A DNA stretch of 64,000 bases, taken from positions 49,483 to 113,482 of the forward strand of contig NZ_JHUK01000002.1 of NCBI RefSeq assembly GCF_003263355.1, written 5' to 3'. This document shows positions 29,711-39,817 of this stretch, piece after piece (positions within the stretch are counted from its first letter, which is position 1; every line of letters starts with the position of its first letter). The notes beneath the pieces are model-generated. The model did no database searches. It was not told where the DNA came from and saw only the letters and a list, made by a program, of their open reading frames with translations. Source of the DNA: Candidatus Phytoplasma oryzae (GTDB lineage: Bacteria > Bacillota_I > Bacilli_A > Acholeplasmatales > Acholeplasmataceae). A program made the position numbers and the translations under genes.

Positions 29711-30034
29711 ATTCAACAATCTTTCTTTATAGTATAATAATCTTTGATATATTAATTTTTACATTCTTAAAATAATAAAAAATAATAAAATATTATTTAC
29801 TATGAATTTTCAGATATTTTAAAAATTTCATTATGTAAAAAATAATTTCTATTATATTATATAATAAAATTAATTACAATTTTTTCATATATTAGTTTTT
29901 TTATTATATTAAAACAAAAATAATTCAAAATAATTAAAAAAATTATATAATTAGTTTACAAATAGATAAATATTTTTCACTATTTAATTTTTTTAATTTT
30001 TTTTAAATAATTTTTTTAATAAAATCAACAAATT
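29711..30034. other. AT-rich spacer between rpmB and the ABC transporter
   Basis: About 320 nt of A/T-rich DNA. It should hold the promoter of the ABC transporter. I see no gene or strong structure in it. Confidence 0.4.
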
Positions 30035-30223
30035 TTAAACCCTTCTAAATTCATTTTTCTTCAATGCACGAGCAGAAACATAAATTTTACAAATCTTTCC
30101 TCTTTTATCTAAAATACGAATCTTATGTAAATTGGATTTCCATTTTCTTCTTGTAGCATTCATCGCATGACTTCGTTTATTCCCAAATAAAGTACTTTTT
30201 CCAGTTATATAACATTTGCTCAT
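30035..30223 (-). CDS. rpmB: 50S ribosomal protein L28
   Basis: A 62-aa basic ribosomal protein. It has [20 protein letters not shown] at the N-terminus, then the [13 protein letters not shown] block and VSARALKK, all typical of L28. It stands alone between AT-rich spacers, so it is probably its own transcription unit. The upstream region has weak A/G-rich ribosome-site character only. Confidence 0.96.
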   Translation of the reverse strand: MSKCYITGKSTLFGNKRSHAMNATRRKWKSNLHKIRILDKRGKICKIYVSARALKKNEFRRV

Positions 30224-30631
30224 TTTCTATATCAAAAACCTTTCTTTGATAAATTTTTAATCATTTTAAATAACAATAATAAATGAACATAAAACAATCA
30301 TTTTTATTATACATTATATAATTAATATATTCTTTTAAAAAAATTTTAAACTTATTATTTAACATTATTTTTTTATCAAAAATTTTTTATTAAAAATAAA
30401 AATATATATTTAATAAAAAAATAAAAATTATTAGTTAATATAAAATAAACAAAATATATGTTTAATAAAAATTTTAAATTTAAAAAAATTAATTTCAAAA
30501 TAAAAATAACTAATAAAAAAATTATTAACCAAAAATTTTAATTATAAAATTCCAAATTATAAATTTAAGTTTATAATTTTTTTTAATAAAAATAATTAAA
30601 ATTTATTTTTTATAAAAGGTTTATTAAAAAA
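30224..30631. other. AT-rich divergent spacer between rpmB and uvrC
   Basis: About 400 nt, nearly all A/T. It must contain the promoters for rpmB (leftward) and the uvrCAB cluster (rightward). No other feature was recognised. Confidence 0.4.
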
Positions 30632-32383
30632 ATGTTATTAAAAAAAATAAAAAATTTACCTAATTCTCCAGGATGTTATTTATTTAAAAACCAAAATAAT
30701 GTTATTATATATATAGGAAAATCCAAAAATTTAAAAAAAAGAATTGAAAACTATTTTTCTCCAAAAGAAAAAAATAAAAAAACAAATTTGTTAATTTCCG
30801 AAATTAATAATTTATCTTATATTTTAACTAATAATGAGTTAGAAGCTCTTATATTAGAATCTAATTTAATTAAAAAATACACACCTAAATATAATTTTAA
30901 ATTAATAGATGATAAAACTTACCCTTATATTGAAATAACTAATGAAAAACACCCTAGACTAAAAATATCCAGATACAAAAAATTACCTCCAAATAAAAAT
31001 ATTTTCGGACCATTCCCTAATCAAAAAGAAATTTTAAAACAAATAATCAATATTTTGTATCAAATTTATCCTTTAAGAAAATGTCATCCTCTTGAAAAAA
31101 AACCTTGTTTTTATTACCATATAAAACAATGTATAGGTCCTTGCTGTCAAAAAAAAGTTAATTATCAAGAAAATATTAACGCTATAGTAAATTTTTTCAA
31201 AGGAAAAAATTATCAAATTTTTAAAAAAATAAAAAAAAAAATGTTGCTAGCAAGTGATAACTTAGAATTTGAAAAAGCTGACAAATATAAAAATATTTTG
31301 ATTAATCTAAAAAAAATATTAGAAAAACAATTTATTGATTTAAAAAAAAATAAAAATTATGATATTATTGCTTTTGATTCTAATCAAAATGAAATATCTA
31401 TCTATATTTTACAAATGAATAATGGAAATATTTTAGATAAAGATCAAATAGTTTTTACATACGTTAGTTCAGTTACAAGTAACATACTAACCTATTTAAA
31501 TTTTTATTATCAAAAAAAAATAATACCTAAAGAAATTATTGTAGGACAAGAATTAAAAAAAGAAAAAAATAATATTAGAAAATTATTAAATATTAAAGTG
31601 TGTATACCTACCAAAAATGTTAAATTTAAATTATATCAATTAGCATTAAAAAATGCTCAAGAAAATTTATTAAAATACAATTTAATTTATCAATCTAAAT
31701 ATCAAATTATTCAAAATAATTTGATAAAATTATCTGAAATTGTAGAAAAAGAAATTAATTATATTGAAATTTTTGATAACGCTCATTTATTTGGACAATC
31801 TTTTGTATCTAGTATGATTGTTTTTAAAAATTTTAAATTTGAAAAAAAAAAATATATAAAATTTTTATTAAACAAAAAAATAAAAAACGATTTCGAAGCT
31901 TTCCGAAATATTATCCAAAAACGTTATAAAAAAATTTTAAAAACAACAAAGATATTGCCTGATTTAATTTTAGTAGATGGTGGATTAGCACAATTTAATA
32001 CTGCTTTAAAAATTCTCAAAAAAATGAATGTAAATATTAAATTAGGAGCACTTAAAAAAAATAAAAAACATCAATTGGAATCATTAATTTTAAATAAAAA
32101 AGAAATTTTTTTAGATAAAAAAAGTGAATTATTTAAATTTTTATCAAAATTAAGCAAAGAAGTTCATAATTTTACCATTAAATTTCATCAAAAAACCAAA
32201 AAAAAAGAAGATTTTAACACTCTTTTATTAAAAATCAAAGGTTTAGGAAAAATAAGATATAAAAAAATATTAGAAAAATTTAATAATATTACAGAAATTA
32301 AACAAGCTTCTTGTGAAGAATTTAAAAAATTAAAAATTCCATGTAATATTTTAGAAAAAATAAAAAAAATATTAAAAAAATAA
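30632..32383 (+). CDS. uvrC: Excinuclease ABC subunit UvrC
   Basis: Makes both incisions around a DNA lesion. The 583-aa protein has an N-terminal GIY-YIG nuclease (PGCYLFK, IIYIGKSKNLKKRI), a Cys-rich segment with four Cys (about 154-171), and a UVR motif (LEFEKADKYKN) that binds UvrB. The C-terminal RNase H-like nuclease has its triad visible: Asp in FDNAH, Asp in LVDGG and His in KEVHNF. A terminal helix-hairpin-helix region (KIKGLGKIRYKKILEKF) follows. AAAAGG lies 12 nt before the ATG. First gene of uvrC-uvrA-uvrB. Confidence 0.96.
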   Translation: MLLKKIKNLPNSPGCYLFKNQNNVIIYIGKSKNLKKRIENYFSPKEKNKKTNLLISEINNLSYILTNNELEALILESNLIKKYTPKYNFKLIDDKTYPYIEITNEKHPRLKISRYKKLPPNKNIFGPFPNQKEILKQIINILYQIYPLRKCHPLEKKPCFYYHIKQCIGPCCQKKVNYQENINAIVNFFKGKNYQIFKKIKKKMLLASDNLEFEKADKYKNILINLKKILEKQFIDLKKNKNYDIIAFDSNQNEISIYILQMNNGNILDKDQIVFTYVSSVTSNILTYLNFYYQKKIIPKEIIVGQELKKEKNNIRKLLNIKVCIPTKNVKFKLYQLALKNAQENLLKYNLIYQSKYQIIQNNLIKLSEIVEKEINYIEIFDNAHLFGQSFVSSMIVFKNFKFEKKKYIKFLLNKKIKNDFEAFRNIIQKRYKKILKTTKILPDLILVDGGLAQFNTALKILKKMNVNIKLGALKKNKKHQLESLILNKKEIFLDKKSELFKFLSKLSKEVHNFTIKFHQKTKKKEDFNTLLLKIKGLGKIRYKKILEKFNNITEIKQASCEEFKKLKIPCNILEKIKKILKK

Positions 32384-32433
32384 AAAAATATATTTTTTTA
32401 TCAAAAAGAAAGATTAAAAAAGGTTAAAAATTT

Positions 32434-35238
32434 GTGAATATAAATAAATTTATTACTATTAAAGGCGCAAGAGTTAATAATTTAAAAAATATTAACTTAA
32501 AAATTCCTAAATTTAAGTTTATCGTAGTAACTGGATTATCAGGTTCTGGTAAATCTTCTTTAGTTTTTGATACTTTATATCAAGAAGGAAAAAGAAGATA
32601 TATGGAATCATTAAGCACTTATTCTCGTCAATTTTTAGGTAATTTTGAAAAACCAGATGTTGATCAAATAGAAGGATTATGTCCAGCTATCAGTATAGCA
32701 CAAAAAAATATAGCTAAAAATCCTAGATCTACTGTTGGAACAATCACAGAAATATATGACTACATAAGATTAATTTATACTAATATTTCAATACCTTATA
32801 ATCCTTCAACAAATAAACCTATCAAAATTAAAAGTATAGAAAAAATAACAGAAGATATTTGTAAATTAAAAATCAATAGTAAAATTTTAATTTTATCACC
32901 TATCATTGAACAAAAAAAAGGAACACATAAAGAAACTATTAAAAAATTAATCCAAAAAGGGTTTAATAGATTAATGATTAATCAAAAAATATTTTCTTTA
33001 GATAATGATTCTTCAATAAAACTAAACCAAAATAAACATCATGATATTTTTGTAATTATTGATCGTTTCAAACTAAACTTAAATATGAAACAAAGAATTT
33101 ATCAATCTTTAAAATTATCTCTTTCTTTGATTAAAGAAAAAATTTTTTTATTTATTAATGATGCAGAAATTTTAAAAATTAATCGTTCTTATTCGGATAA
33201 TGATTTTGATTTTAAAATACCAAAAAAAGATATACGTTTATTTTCTTTTAACACAAACATAGGTGCTTGTTCTTTATGTAAAGGAATAGGTTCGCAAAAT
33301 AAATTTGATAAAAAATTAATTCTTGATTTAGACAAATCTATCAACGAAGAAAGTATTATTCCATTCAGAAAATATAAAAATAATTTCAATCAATTTATTA
33401 ATTTAAAAAAAATTTGTCAATTTTATAAAATTGATATGAATATAGCTTTAAAAAAAATAAATCCTGATTTACTAAAAATATTGTTATATGGAGATAATCA
33501 AAATGAAAATCAAAATAATTTTAAGGGTATTATTCCTATTTTAGAATATTTTATAAAAAAATTAAATCCTAATAATTTTATGATTTTTTGGCTAAAAAGT
33601 TTTATGTTAGAAAAAAAATGTGAAAAATGTTTAGGTTCCAGAATAAATGAAAAAGCTTTATTGTTTAAAATTAATAACAAAAATATTTATGAATTAACTA
33701 AACTTTCTATAGAAGAATTATTATTTTTTTTTCATAATTTAAAACTTAACGAAGAAGAAGAAAAAATTATTTCTTTAGCAATTAAAGAAATTTTATATAG
33801 ATTAAATTTTCTGAAAAACATTGGTTTAGGTTATTTATCTTTAGATAGAAATAGTGATAGTTTATCAGGGGGCGAATCACAAAGAATTAGATTAGCAAAA
33901 CAAATTGGTTCTAAAATTACAGGTATTTTATATACTTTAGATGAACCTTCTATTGGATTACATCCAAAAGATAATGATAACTTAATTATTTCTTTAAAAA
34001 AAATAAAAAAATTAGGTAATACACTTTTAATAGTAGAACATGATCATAAAACAATATTATCAGCTGATTATTTAATTGATATAGGTCCATTAGCAGGTAA
34101 CAAAGGAGGAGAAATAATAGCTCATGGTACTATTGAAGAAATAATAAAAAATCCATATAGTATAACAGGTAAATATCTATCTGGAGAAAAAAAAATAGAT
34201 ATTCCTACACAACGAAATAGTTTTGATAAAAATAAAGTTATCCAAATAAAAAATGCTTGTTTAAATAATTTAAAAAATATTAATATAGATTTACCGTTAG
34301 GCATTTTTATTGTTATAACAGGTGTTTCTGGTTCTGGAAAATCAACTTTAATTAACGAAATTTTATTAAAAAAATTTAAAAAAAAAACAGATTATAATAT
34401 AAAATCAAATAAAAACATAGTCATTGATCATTCTCATTCAATCAATCAAATTATAGAAATTTCACAGTCTTCTATCGGTAAAACTTCAAGAAGTAATCCA
34501 GTAACTTATATAGGTCTTTTTAATCATATTAGGAATTTATTTGCTGGACTTAAAGAATCTAAAATAAGAGGATACACAAATAGTCATTTTTCTTTTAATG
34601 TAAAAAGCGGAAGATGTGAATATTGTTTAGGTGAAGGTATTAAAAAAATATCTATGTATTTTTTACCAGATGTTTTTATAAAATGTCAAAAATGCAAAGG
34701 AAAAAAATTTAATAATGAAATACTAGAAATTAAATATAAAGAAAAAAACATTGCAGATATTTTAAACATGAATATAGAAACAGCCTGGGATTTTTTCAAA
34801 AATCACCTAAAAATAAAAAAATATCTTCAAGTATTAAAGGATGTAGGGTTAGAATATATAAAATTAGGACAATGTTCCAATACACTTTCGGGCGGAGAAG
34901 CTCAAAGAATGAAATTAGCAAAAGAATTACATAAAAAAATTACATCTGATACTTTATATATTTTAGATGAACCAACCACCGGACTTCACTCAGAAGATAT
35001 TAAAAAATTAATAAATATTATGCACAAAATAGTAAAAAAAAAAGCAACTATTATTATAATAGAACATAATTTAGATATTATGAAAAATGCAGATTATATT
35101 ATAGATTTAGGACCTGAAGGAGGAATTAATGGAGGACAAATTATAGCTAAAGGAACTCCTGAAGAAATTAGTAAAAATATTAAAAGTTATACAGGTCAAT
35201 ATTTAAAAAAAATTTTAGAAAAAAATTTTAAAAATTAA
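32434..35238 (+). CDS. uvrA: Excinuclease ABC subunit UvrA
   Basis: Damage sensor of nucleotide excision repair, a dimeric double ABC ATPase. The 934-aa protein has Walker A sites GLSGSGKSS and GVSGSGKST and two signature motifs, SGGESQRIRLAKQ and LSGGEAQRMKLAKE. Zinc modules are seen as CSLCKGIG..CEKCLGSR and CEYCLGEG..CQKCKGKK. The start is a GTG with AAGG 10 nt upstream; ATG starts further in would lose the conserved IKGARVNNLKNI. 50 nt after uvrC, 14 nt before uvrB. Confidence 0.97.
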   Translation: MNINKFITIKGARVNNLKNINLKIPKFKFIVVTGLSGSGKSSLVFDTLYQEGKRRYMESLSTYSRQFLGNFEKPDVDQIEGLCPAISIAQKNIAKNPRSTVGTITEIYDYIRLIYTNISIPYNPSTNKPIKIKSIEKITEDICKLKINSKILILSPIIEQKKGTHKETIKKLIQKGFNRLMINQKIFSLDNDSSIKLNQNKHHDIFVIIDRFKLNLNMKQRIYQSLKLSLSLIKEKIFLFINDAEILKINRSYSDNDFDFKIPKKDIRLFSFNTNIGACSLCKGIGSQNKFDKKLILDLDKSINEESIIPFRKYKNNFNQFINLKKICQFYKIDMNIALKKINPDLLKILLYGDNQNENQNNFKGIIPILEYFIKKLNPNNFMIFWLKSFMLEKKCEKCLGSRINEKALLFKINNKNIYELTKLSIEELLFFFHNLKLNEEEEKIISLAIKEILYRLNFLKNIGLGYLSLDRNSDSLSGGESQRIRLAKQIGSKITGILYTLDEPSIGLHPKDNDNLIISLKKIKKLGNTLLIVEHDHKTILSADYLIDIGPLAGNKGGEIIAHGTIEEIIKNPYSITGKYLSGEKKIDIPTQRNSFDKNKVIQIKNACLNNLKNINIDLPLGIFIVITGVSGSGKSTLINEILLKKFKKKTDYNIKSNKNIVIDHSHSINQIIEISQSSIGKTSRSNPVTYIGLFNHIRNLFAGLKESKIRGYTNSHFSFNVKSGRCEYCLGEGIKKISMYFLPDVFIKCQKCKGKKFNNEILEIKYKEKNIADILNMNIETAWDFFKNHLKIKKYLQVLKDVGLEYIKLGQCSNTLSGGEAQRMKLAKELHKKITSDTLYILDEPTTGLHSEDIKKLINIMHKIVKKKATIIIIEHNLDIMKNADYIIDLGPEGGINGGQIIAKGTPEEISKNIKSYTGQYLKKILEKNFKN

Positions 35239-35252
35239 ATCAAAAAAATATT

Positions 35253-37208
35253 ATGGATAAATTTAAATTAAAAAAAATATTTTTACCAAGCGGAGATCAA
35301 CCACAAGCTATTAAAAAATTATTATTTAATTTTAAAAATGGGATCAAAGAACAAATCATTTTAGGTGCAACAGGGACTGGTAAAACATTCACTATAGCTA
35401 ATATTATTGCTAAATTAAACAAAAATACCTTGATTATAGTTCATAATAAAACTTTAGCTGGACAAATATATAATGAGTTAAAAGAAATGTTTCCTGTAAA
35501 TAAGGTATCGTATTTTATTTCTTATTTTGATTATTATCAACCAGAAGCATATATTGCATCTCATGACACTTATATCGAAAAAGATTCTTCCATTAATGAA
35601 AAAATAGATCAATTACGTCATCATGCTGTTAATTCTTTAGCTGAAAATAACAAAAAAGTTATTATTGTATCTTCAGTATCTTGTATTTATGGCATTGGAG
35701 ATATTAGTAATTATAAAAAATCTCTTATTTTTTTAAAAGTAGGGAGAAGATATTGTTTAAAAGATTTAATTAATCAACTAATAGAAATGCAATATCAACG
35801 AAATAATATTGAATTAAAAAGAGGTAATTTTAGAATTCGAGGAGATATTTTAGAAATTGTTCTTTCTTCACAAAATAAGAAAGGTATACGTATTATTTTT
35901 TTCGATAATGAAATAGAAGAAATTAAAATATTTGATTTAATAACTAATTTTATTTTAGAAAGTTGTCCTTCCGTTACTATATTTCCTAGTTCTCTTTATG
36001 TTGCAGATAAAGATAAATTAACCAAAAGTATTAAAAAAATTAAGCAAGAATTAAAAGAACATATCTTATATTTTGAAGAAAAAAAACAATTTTTAGAAAT
36101 CCAAAGAATCAAAATGAGAACAAATTATGATTTAGAAATGTTGCAAGAATTAGGTTATTGCAATGGTATTGAAAACTATTCTAGACATTTAGCTTTGAAA
36201 AAAGAAAATGAATGCCCTACAACTTTAATTGATTATTTTAATAAAGATTTTTTAACAATTATTGATGAATCTCATGTCACTATTCCTCAAATAAAAGGAA
36301 TGTATTTAGGAGATCGATCTAGAAAAAAAAATCTTGTTAAATATGGGTTTCGTTTACCAAGTTCTTTAGATAATAGGCCTTTAAAACTCGAAGAATTCGA
36401 AAAAAAAATAGATAAACTTATTTATTTATCTGCTACGCCAGGGCAATATGAACTCAACAAAAAAATACCCATAATAGAACAAATTATCAGACCGACTTAT
36501 CTCTTAGACCCTATAATTGAAATTCGTTCAACAAAAAATCAAATAGAAAATTTATATTTTGAAATTAAAAAAACAATTAAAAAAAAAGAAAGAATATTAA
36601 TTACCACCATAACTATTAATATGAGCGAAGATTTAACAAATCATTTCAAAGAATTAGGTATTAAAACAGCTTTTTTACATAGCGAAATACAATCTTTAGA
36701 AAGATTAAAAATCTTAAAACAGTTAAGATTAGGAATTTATGATTGTCTTATTGGGGTTAATTTACTAAGAGAAGGTTTAGATCTGCCAGAAGTTTCTTTA
36801 GTAGTTATTTTAGATGCTGATAAACAAGGTTTTTTAAGAAATGAGTCAAGTTTAATCCAAACTATTGGTCGAGCAGCCAGAAATATAAATGGTAAAGTTA
36901 TTATGTACGCTGATAAAATTACTTATGCTATGAATGCTGCTATCCAAGAAACAAATCGTCGTAGAAAAATACAAATAGAATATAATAAAAAAAATAATGT
37001 TTTTCCTACTCCACTTAAGAAAAAAATAAAAAAAGAAAATGATATTATTATTGATAAAAACAAAACATTAAGCAAAAAAAATAATAATCAAAAAATATAT
37101 GATATAAATAAAATTCATAAATTAATGAAAAAATCCGCTAAAGAATTAAATTTTGAAAAAGCAATTTTTTATAGAAATTTAATAGAAAAATTAAAAAAAA
37201 CACAATAA
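35253..37208 (+). CDS. uvrB: Excinuclease ABC subunit UvrB
   Basis: Helicase-like damage verifier that loads UvrC. The 651-aa protein has Walker A GATGTGKT, the beta-hairpin region SYFDYYQPEAYI with SHDTYIEKD, helicase motifs IDESH and LIYLSATPG, and ILDADKQGFLR with QTIGRAARN. A C-terminal UVR motif is present (ELNFEKAIFYRNLIEKL). Length is normal. It ends the uvrCAB cluster, which is complete here. Confidence 0.97.
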   Translation: MDKFKLKKIFLPSGDQPQAIKKLLFNFKNGIKEQIILGATGTGKTFTIANIIAKLNKNTLIIVHNKTLAGQIYNELKEMFPVNKVSYFISYFDYYQPEAYIASHDTYIEKDSSINEKIDQLRHHAVNSLAENNKKVIIVSSVSCIYGIGDISNYKKSLIFLKVGRRYCLKDLINQLIEMQYQRNNIELKRGNFRIRGDILEIVLSSQNKKGIRIIFFDNEIEEIKIFDLITNFILESCPSVTIFPSSLYVADKDKLTKSIKKIKQELKEHILYFEEKKQFLEIQRIKMRTNYDLEMLQELGYCNGIENYSRHLALKKENECPTTLIDYFNKDFLTIIDESHVTIPQIKGMYLGDRSRKKNLVKYGFRLPSSLDNRPLKLEEFEKKIDKLIYLSATPGQYELNKKIPIIEQIIRPTYLLDPIIEIRSTKNQIENLYFEIKKTIKKKERILITTITINMSEDLTNHFKELGIKTAFLHSEIQSLERLKILKQLRLGIYDCLIGVNLLREGLDLPEVSLVVILDADKQGFLRNESSLIQTIGRAARNINGKVIMYADKITYAMNAAIQETNRRRKIQIEYNKKNNVFPTPLKKKIKKENDIIIDKNKTLSKKNNNQKIYDINKIHKLMKKSAKELNFEKAIFYRNLIEKLKKTQ

Positions 37209-37876
37209 CTATTTTATATATAGATTAAAAAAAAATTATAAAAGTATTATAAAAGTAAAGTTTAATTAAAAAATTTTTTTCAAAAATCATCCATAAAATA
37301 TAAAATATTGAAAAATAAAACATTTTATAATAAATCAATTATAAAAAAAATTTTTTTATTGCTTATAATTTTTTTATTATAAATATAATAAAATCATTAG
37401 AAAAATAATTAAAAAATAAAACAATTTTGTTTTATAATAAAAGATAATTAATCTGTTATAATCTTTATATAAACTTACTTATAAATAATTTATAATTAAA
37501 CTATTATTATAATATGGTTTGATTTGCTAAAAAAATTTTTATCTAAAATTAAATATAAAATAAAAAAATAAAAACTTTTTTTAAAAAACTCAAAAAAAGT
37601 AAAAATACATAAAATCATTATATTAATATTAAAAAAAATATTTTTATTATTAAAATAAATTATTTTCTATAATTGAAATTTTAAACTAAAGAAAATTTAT
37701 AATTAATTTTCATTAAACATAAATTTTTGTATTTTATACATTATTTTATTAAAAAAAATTATTTAATAAAATTTATTAATTTGAATTTACATAATATTTA
37801 TCTAAAAGATAAAAATATAATTATAAAGTTTTGGATTTCACATAAAAAATAAATAAATGAAAGATTTGGTTAAATA
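37209..37876. other. AT-rich spacer between uvrB and fakA
   Basis: About 670 nt of A/T-rich DNA. It holds a 20-nt hairpin ATAAAACAA-TT-TTGTTTTAT (37416-37435) without a T-run, and a TATAAT at 37457-37462 that could be a -10 for fakA, though no -35 is clear. No gene remnant was recognised. Confidence 0.4.
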
Positions 37877-39544
37877 ATGGAAATGATAGAAAAACATAAA
37901 ACTATAGATGGAAATTTATTTAAAAAAATGTTTATAAAAGGCACCATTAATTTAAAAAATAAATATCAAGAAATAAATAATTTAAATGTTTTTCCTATTC
38001 CTGATGGAGATACAGGGACAAATATGCAATTAACTATGATGAAAGGAGTAGAAAAACTTAAAAAAATAAAAGATAAATCCATTATCAAAGTTACTAAAGT
38101 TTTATCAGATGCTTTATTATTTGGTTCTAAAGGTAATTCAGGAGTTATCTTATCTCAATTTTTTTCAGGTATTTATGATAAAATTAATAAATTACAAAAA
38201 AAAAACATAAATATTAGTGAATTTATTGATTCTTTAGCTTATGGTTATCAAAAAGCATATAATTCAGTTATAAAACCAGTAGAAGGGACTATTTTAACTG
38301 TTTTAAGAGAATCAATAGAAAAAACAATTAAAATTAAAACCAAATTAAAAACTATTAAAGAAACTTTACAAAAATTATTTCAATATGCAAAAATTTCTCT
38401 AGAAAATACTCCTACACTGTTACCAATTTTAAAAAAATCAAATGTAGTAGATAGTGGTGGAGCTGGTTTTGTATCTTTTTTAGAAGGAATAGTTTTATAT
38501 TTAGATAATAATTTATTAACTAAGGATAAAAAAGAAATAAAAAAAGTTTCATCTTTGCAAAATTATCTTAATTTTTCAAATAAAAGACATAGTTTGAATA
38601 TTGATAATGAAGATATAAAAAATATTAAATATAATTATTGCACAGAATTTATTTTTAAAATAAAAAAAGATAATTTTAACTTAAAAAACAAACAAAAAGA
38701 ATTTTCTCAAAACAAAATTGGAGATTCTTTAATTTTAATAAAAAAAGATAATTTGCTAAAAATTCATATTCATACCAATAAACCAGGATATATTTTAAGT
38801 GATTTATTACAATATGGTTCTTTAATCAAAAGCAAAATTGATAATATGCAAGAACAAAAAAAAATTTTTTCTAAAAAAAAAGAACAAAAGTTTTTTTTAA
38901 TAACAATAACTTCAGATAAAAATATTAGAAAAATTTTTAAAGATTTACAAGTAGACTATATAATCAATCAAGAAAATCCTACTATAAAATTTTTTCAAAA
39001 AATAATAAAACAAGAAGAAATGAATAATTTAATTATATTACCTAATAATGAAAAAACATTAAAAACAATTTTAAAATTAAAAAAAAATAATCCTGTTCAT
39101 AATATTAAAATTTTAGAAACTAATAATATAGGACAAGTTTATAATGCTCTTTTAGCATATGATCCAAAATTAGATTTTGAAGTTAATTTAAAAAATATGA
39201 ATAAAAATATCAAAAAAAATAAAATTATTCAAATTTTAGACAATATTCATGATACAAATACAAAACAAAAATTAGATGAAGAAAAAAAATTTGTAGCTAT
39301 TTTTGAAAAAGAAAAAAATTATGATACAAATTTACTTTCTTTAGTACAAAAATTATTAAAAAAAATTATAAATAATAAAAGTAAATTTTTAACTATTTTT
39401 TATAAAAAAAATGATTTTATTAAAAATAATTTAAAAGAAATAGAATTTTTTTTAGAAAAATATTATAAAAATTTAGAAATAGAAAAAATAGAAAATGAAA
39501 AAACATCCAATTTTTTATATATCTTTCTTTTAGATGAATATTAA
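37877..39544 (+). CDS. fakA: FakA-type kinase (DAK domain, YloV family)
   Basis: Fatty acid kinase A phosphorylates exogenous fatty acids carried by FakB so that PlsX/PlsY can use them. The 555-aa protein has the DhaL-like nucleotide-binding motifs NVFPIPDGDTGTNM and FGSKGNSGVILSQ, and VVDSGGAGF. A middle FakA domain with a metal-binding HIHTNKPG follows, then a C-terminal DegV-like region. Length is as in B. subtilis YloV. No FakB gene is in this window; PlsY is at 60590-61282. Start ATG 37877 or the in-frame ATG 37883; neither has a strong ribosome site. Confidence 0.88.
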   Translation: MEMIEKHKTIDGNLFKKMFIKGTINLKNKYQEINNLNVFPIPDGDTGTNMQLTMMKGVEKLKKIKDKSIIKVTKVLSDALLFGSKGNSGVILSQFFSGIYDKINKLQKKNINISEFIDSLAYGYQKAYNSVIKPVEGTILTVLRESIEKTIKIKTKLKTIKETLQKLFQYAKISLENTPTLLPILKKSNVVDSGGAGFVSFLEGIVLYLDNNLLTKDKKEIKKVSSLQNYLNFSNKRHSLNIDNEDIKNIKYNYCTEFIFKIKKDNFNLKNKQKEFSQNKIGDSLILIKKDNLLKIHIHTNKPGYILSDLLQYGSLIKSKIDNMQEQKKIFSKKKEQKFFLITITSDKNIRKIFKDLQVDYIINQENPTIKFFQKIIKQEEMNNLIILPNNEKTLKTILKLKKNNPVHNIKILETNNIGQVYNALLAYDPKLDFEVNLKNMNKNIKKNKIIQILDNIHDTNTKQKLDEEKKFVAIFEKEKNYDTNLLSLVQKLLKKIINNKSKFLTIFYKKNDFIKNNLKEIEFFLEKYYKNLEIEKIENEKTSNFLYIFLLDEY

Positions 39545-39606
39545 AAATTAATATTTAAATTTTTTTTAGTTAATTTTTTTTTATTAATATTCTTTTATAT
39601 TATTTT

Positions 39607-39696
39607 GTGGGTATGGCGGAATAGGTATACGCGCATGTTTGAGGGGCATGTGAGAATTATTTTCTCTTATGAGTTCAAATCTCATTACCCACACCA
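39607..39696 (+). tRNA. tRNA-Leu(GAG)
   Basis: The 90-nt class II tRNA has acceptor GTGGGTA/TACCCAC, discriminator A and encoded CCA. The anticodon stem CATGT/GCATG holds loop TTGAGGG with anticodon GAG (reads CUU/CUC). It has a long variable arm and T loop TTCAAAT. Uninterrupted. Confidence 0.93.
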
Positions 39697-39750
39697 AATT
39701 TTAATTAATTCATATATTTTTTAAAATAATATAAATTATCATTAATATAC

Positions 39751-39776
39751 ATAACTAAAAATATATTTTTAGTTAT
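39751..39776. terminator. Bidirectional terminator between tRNA-Leu and potD
   Basis: Perfect 26-nt palindrome with 13-nt arms (ATAACTAAAAATA and its complement), placed between two converging transcription units. It lacks a long T-run. Confidence 0.45.
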
Positions 39777-39817
39777 AAATGAAAAAACAACTATCTAAAA
39801 AAATATTTAATATTTTT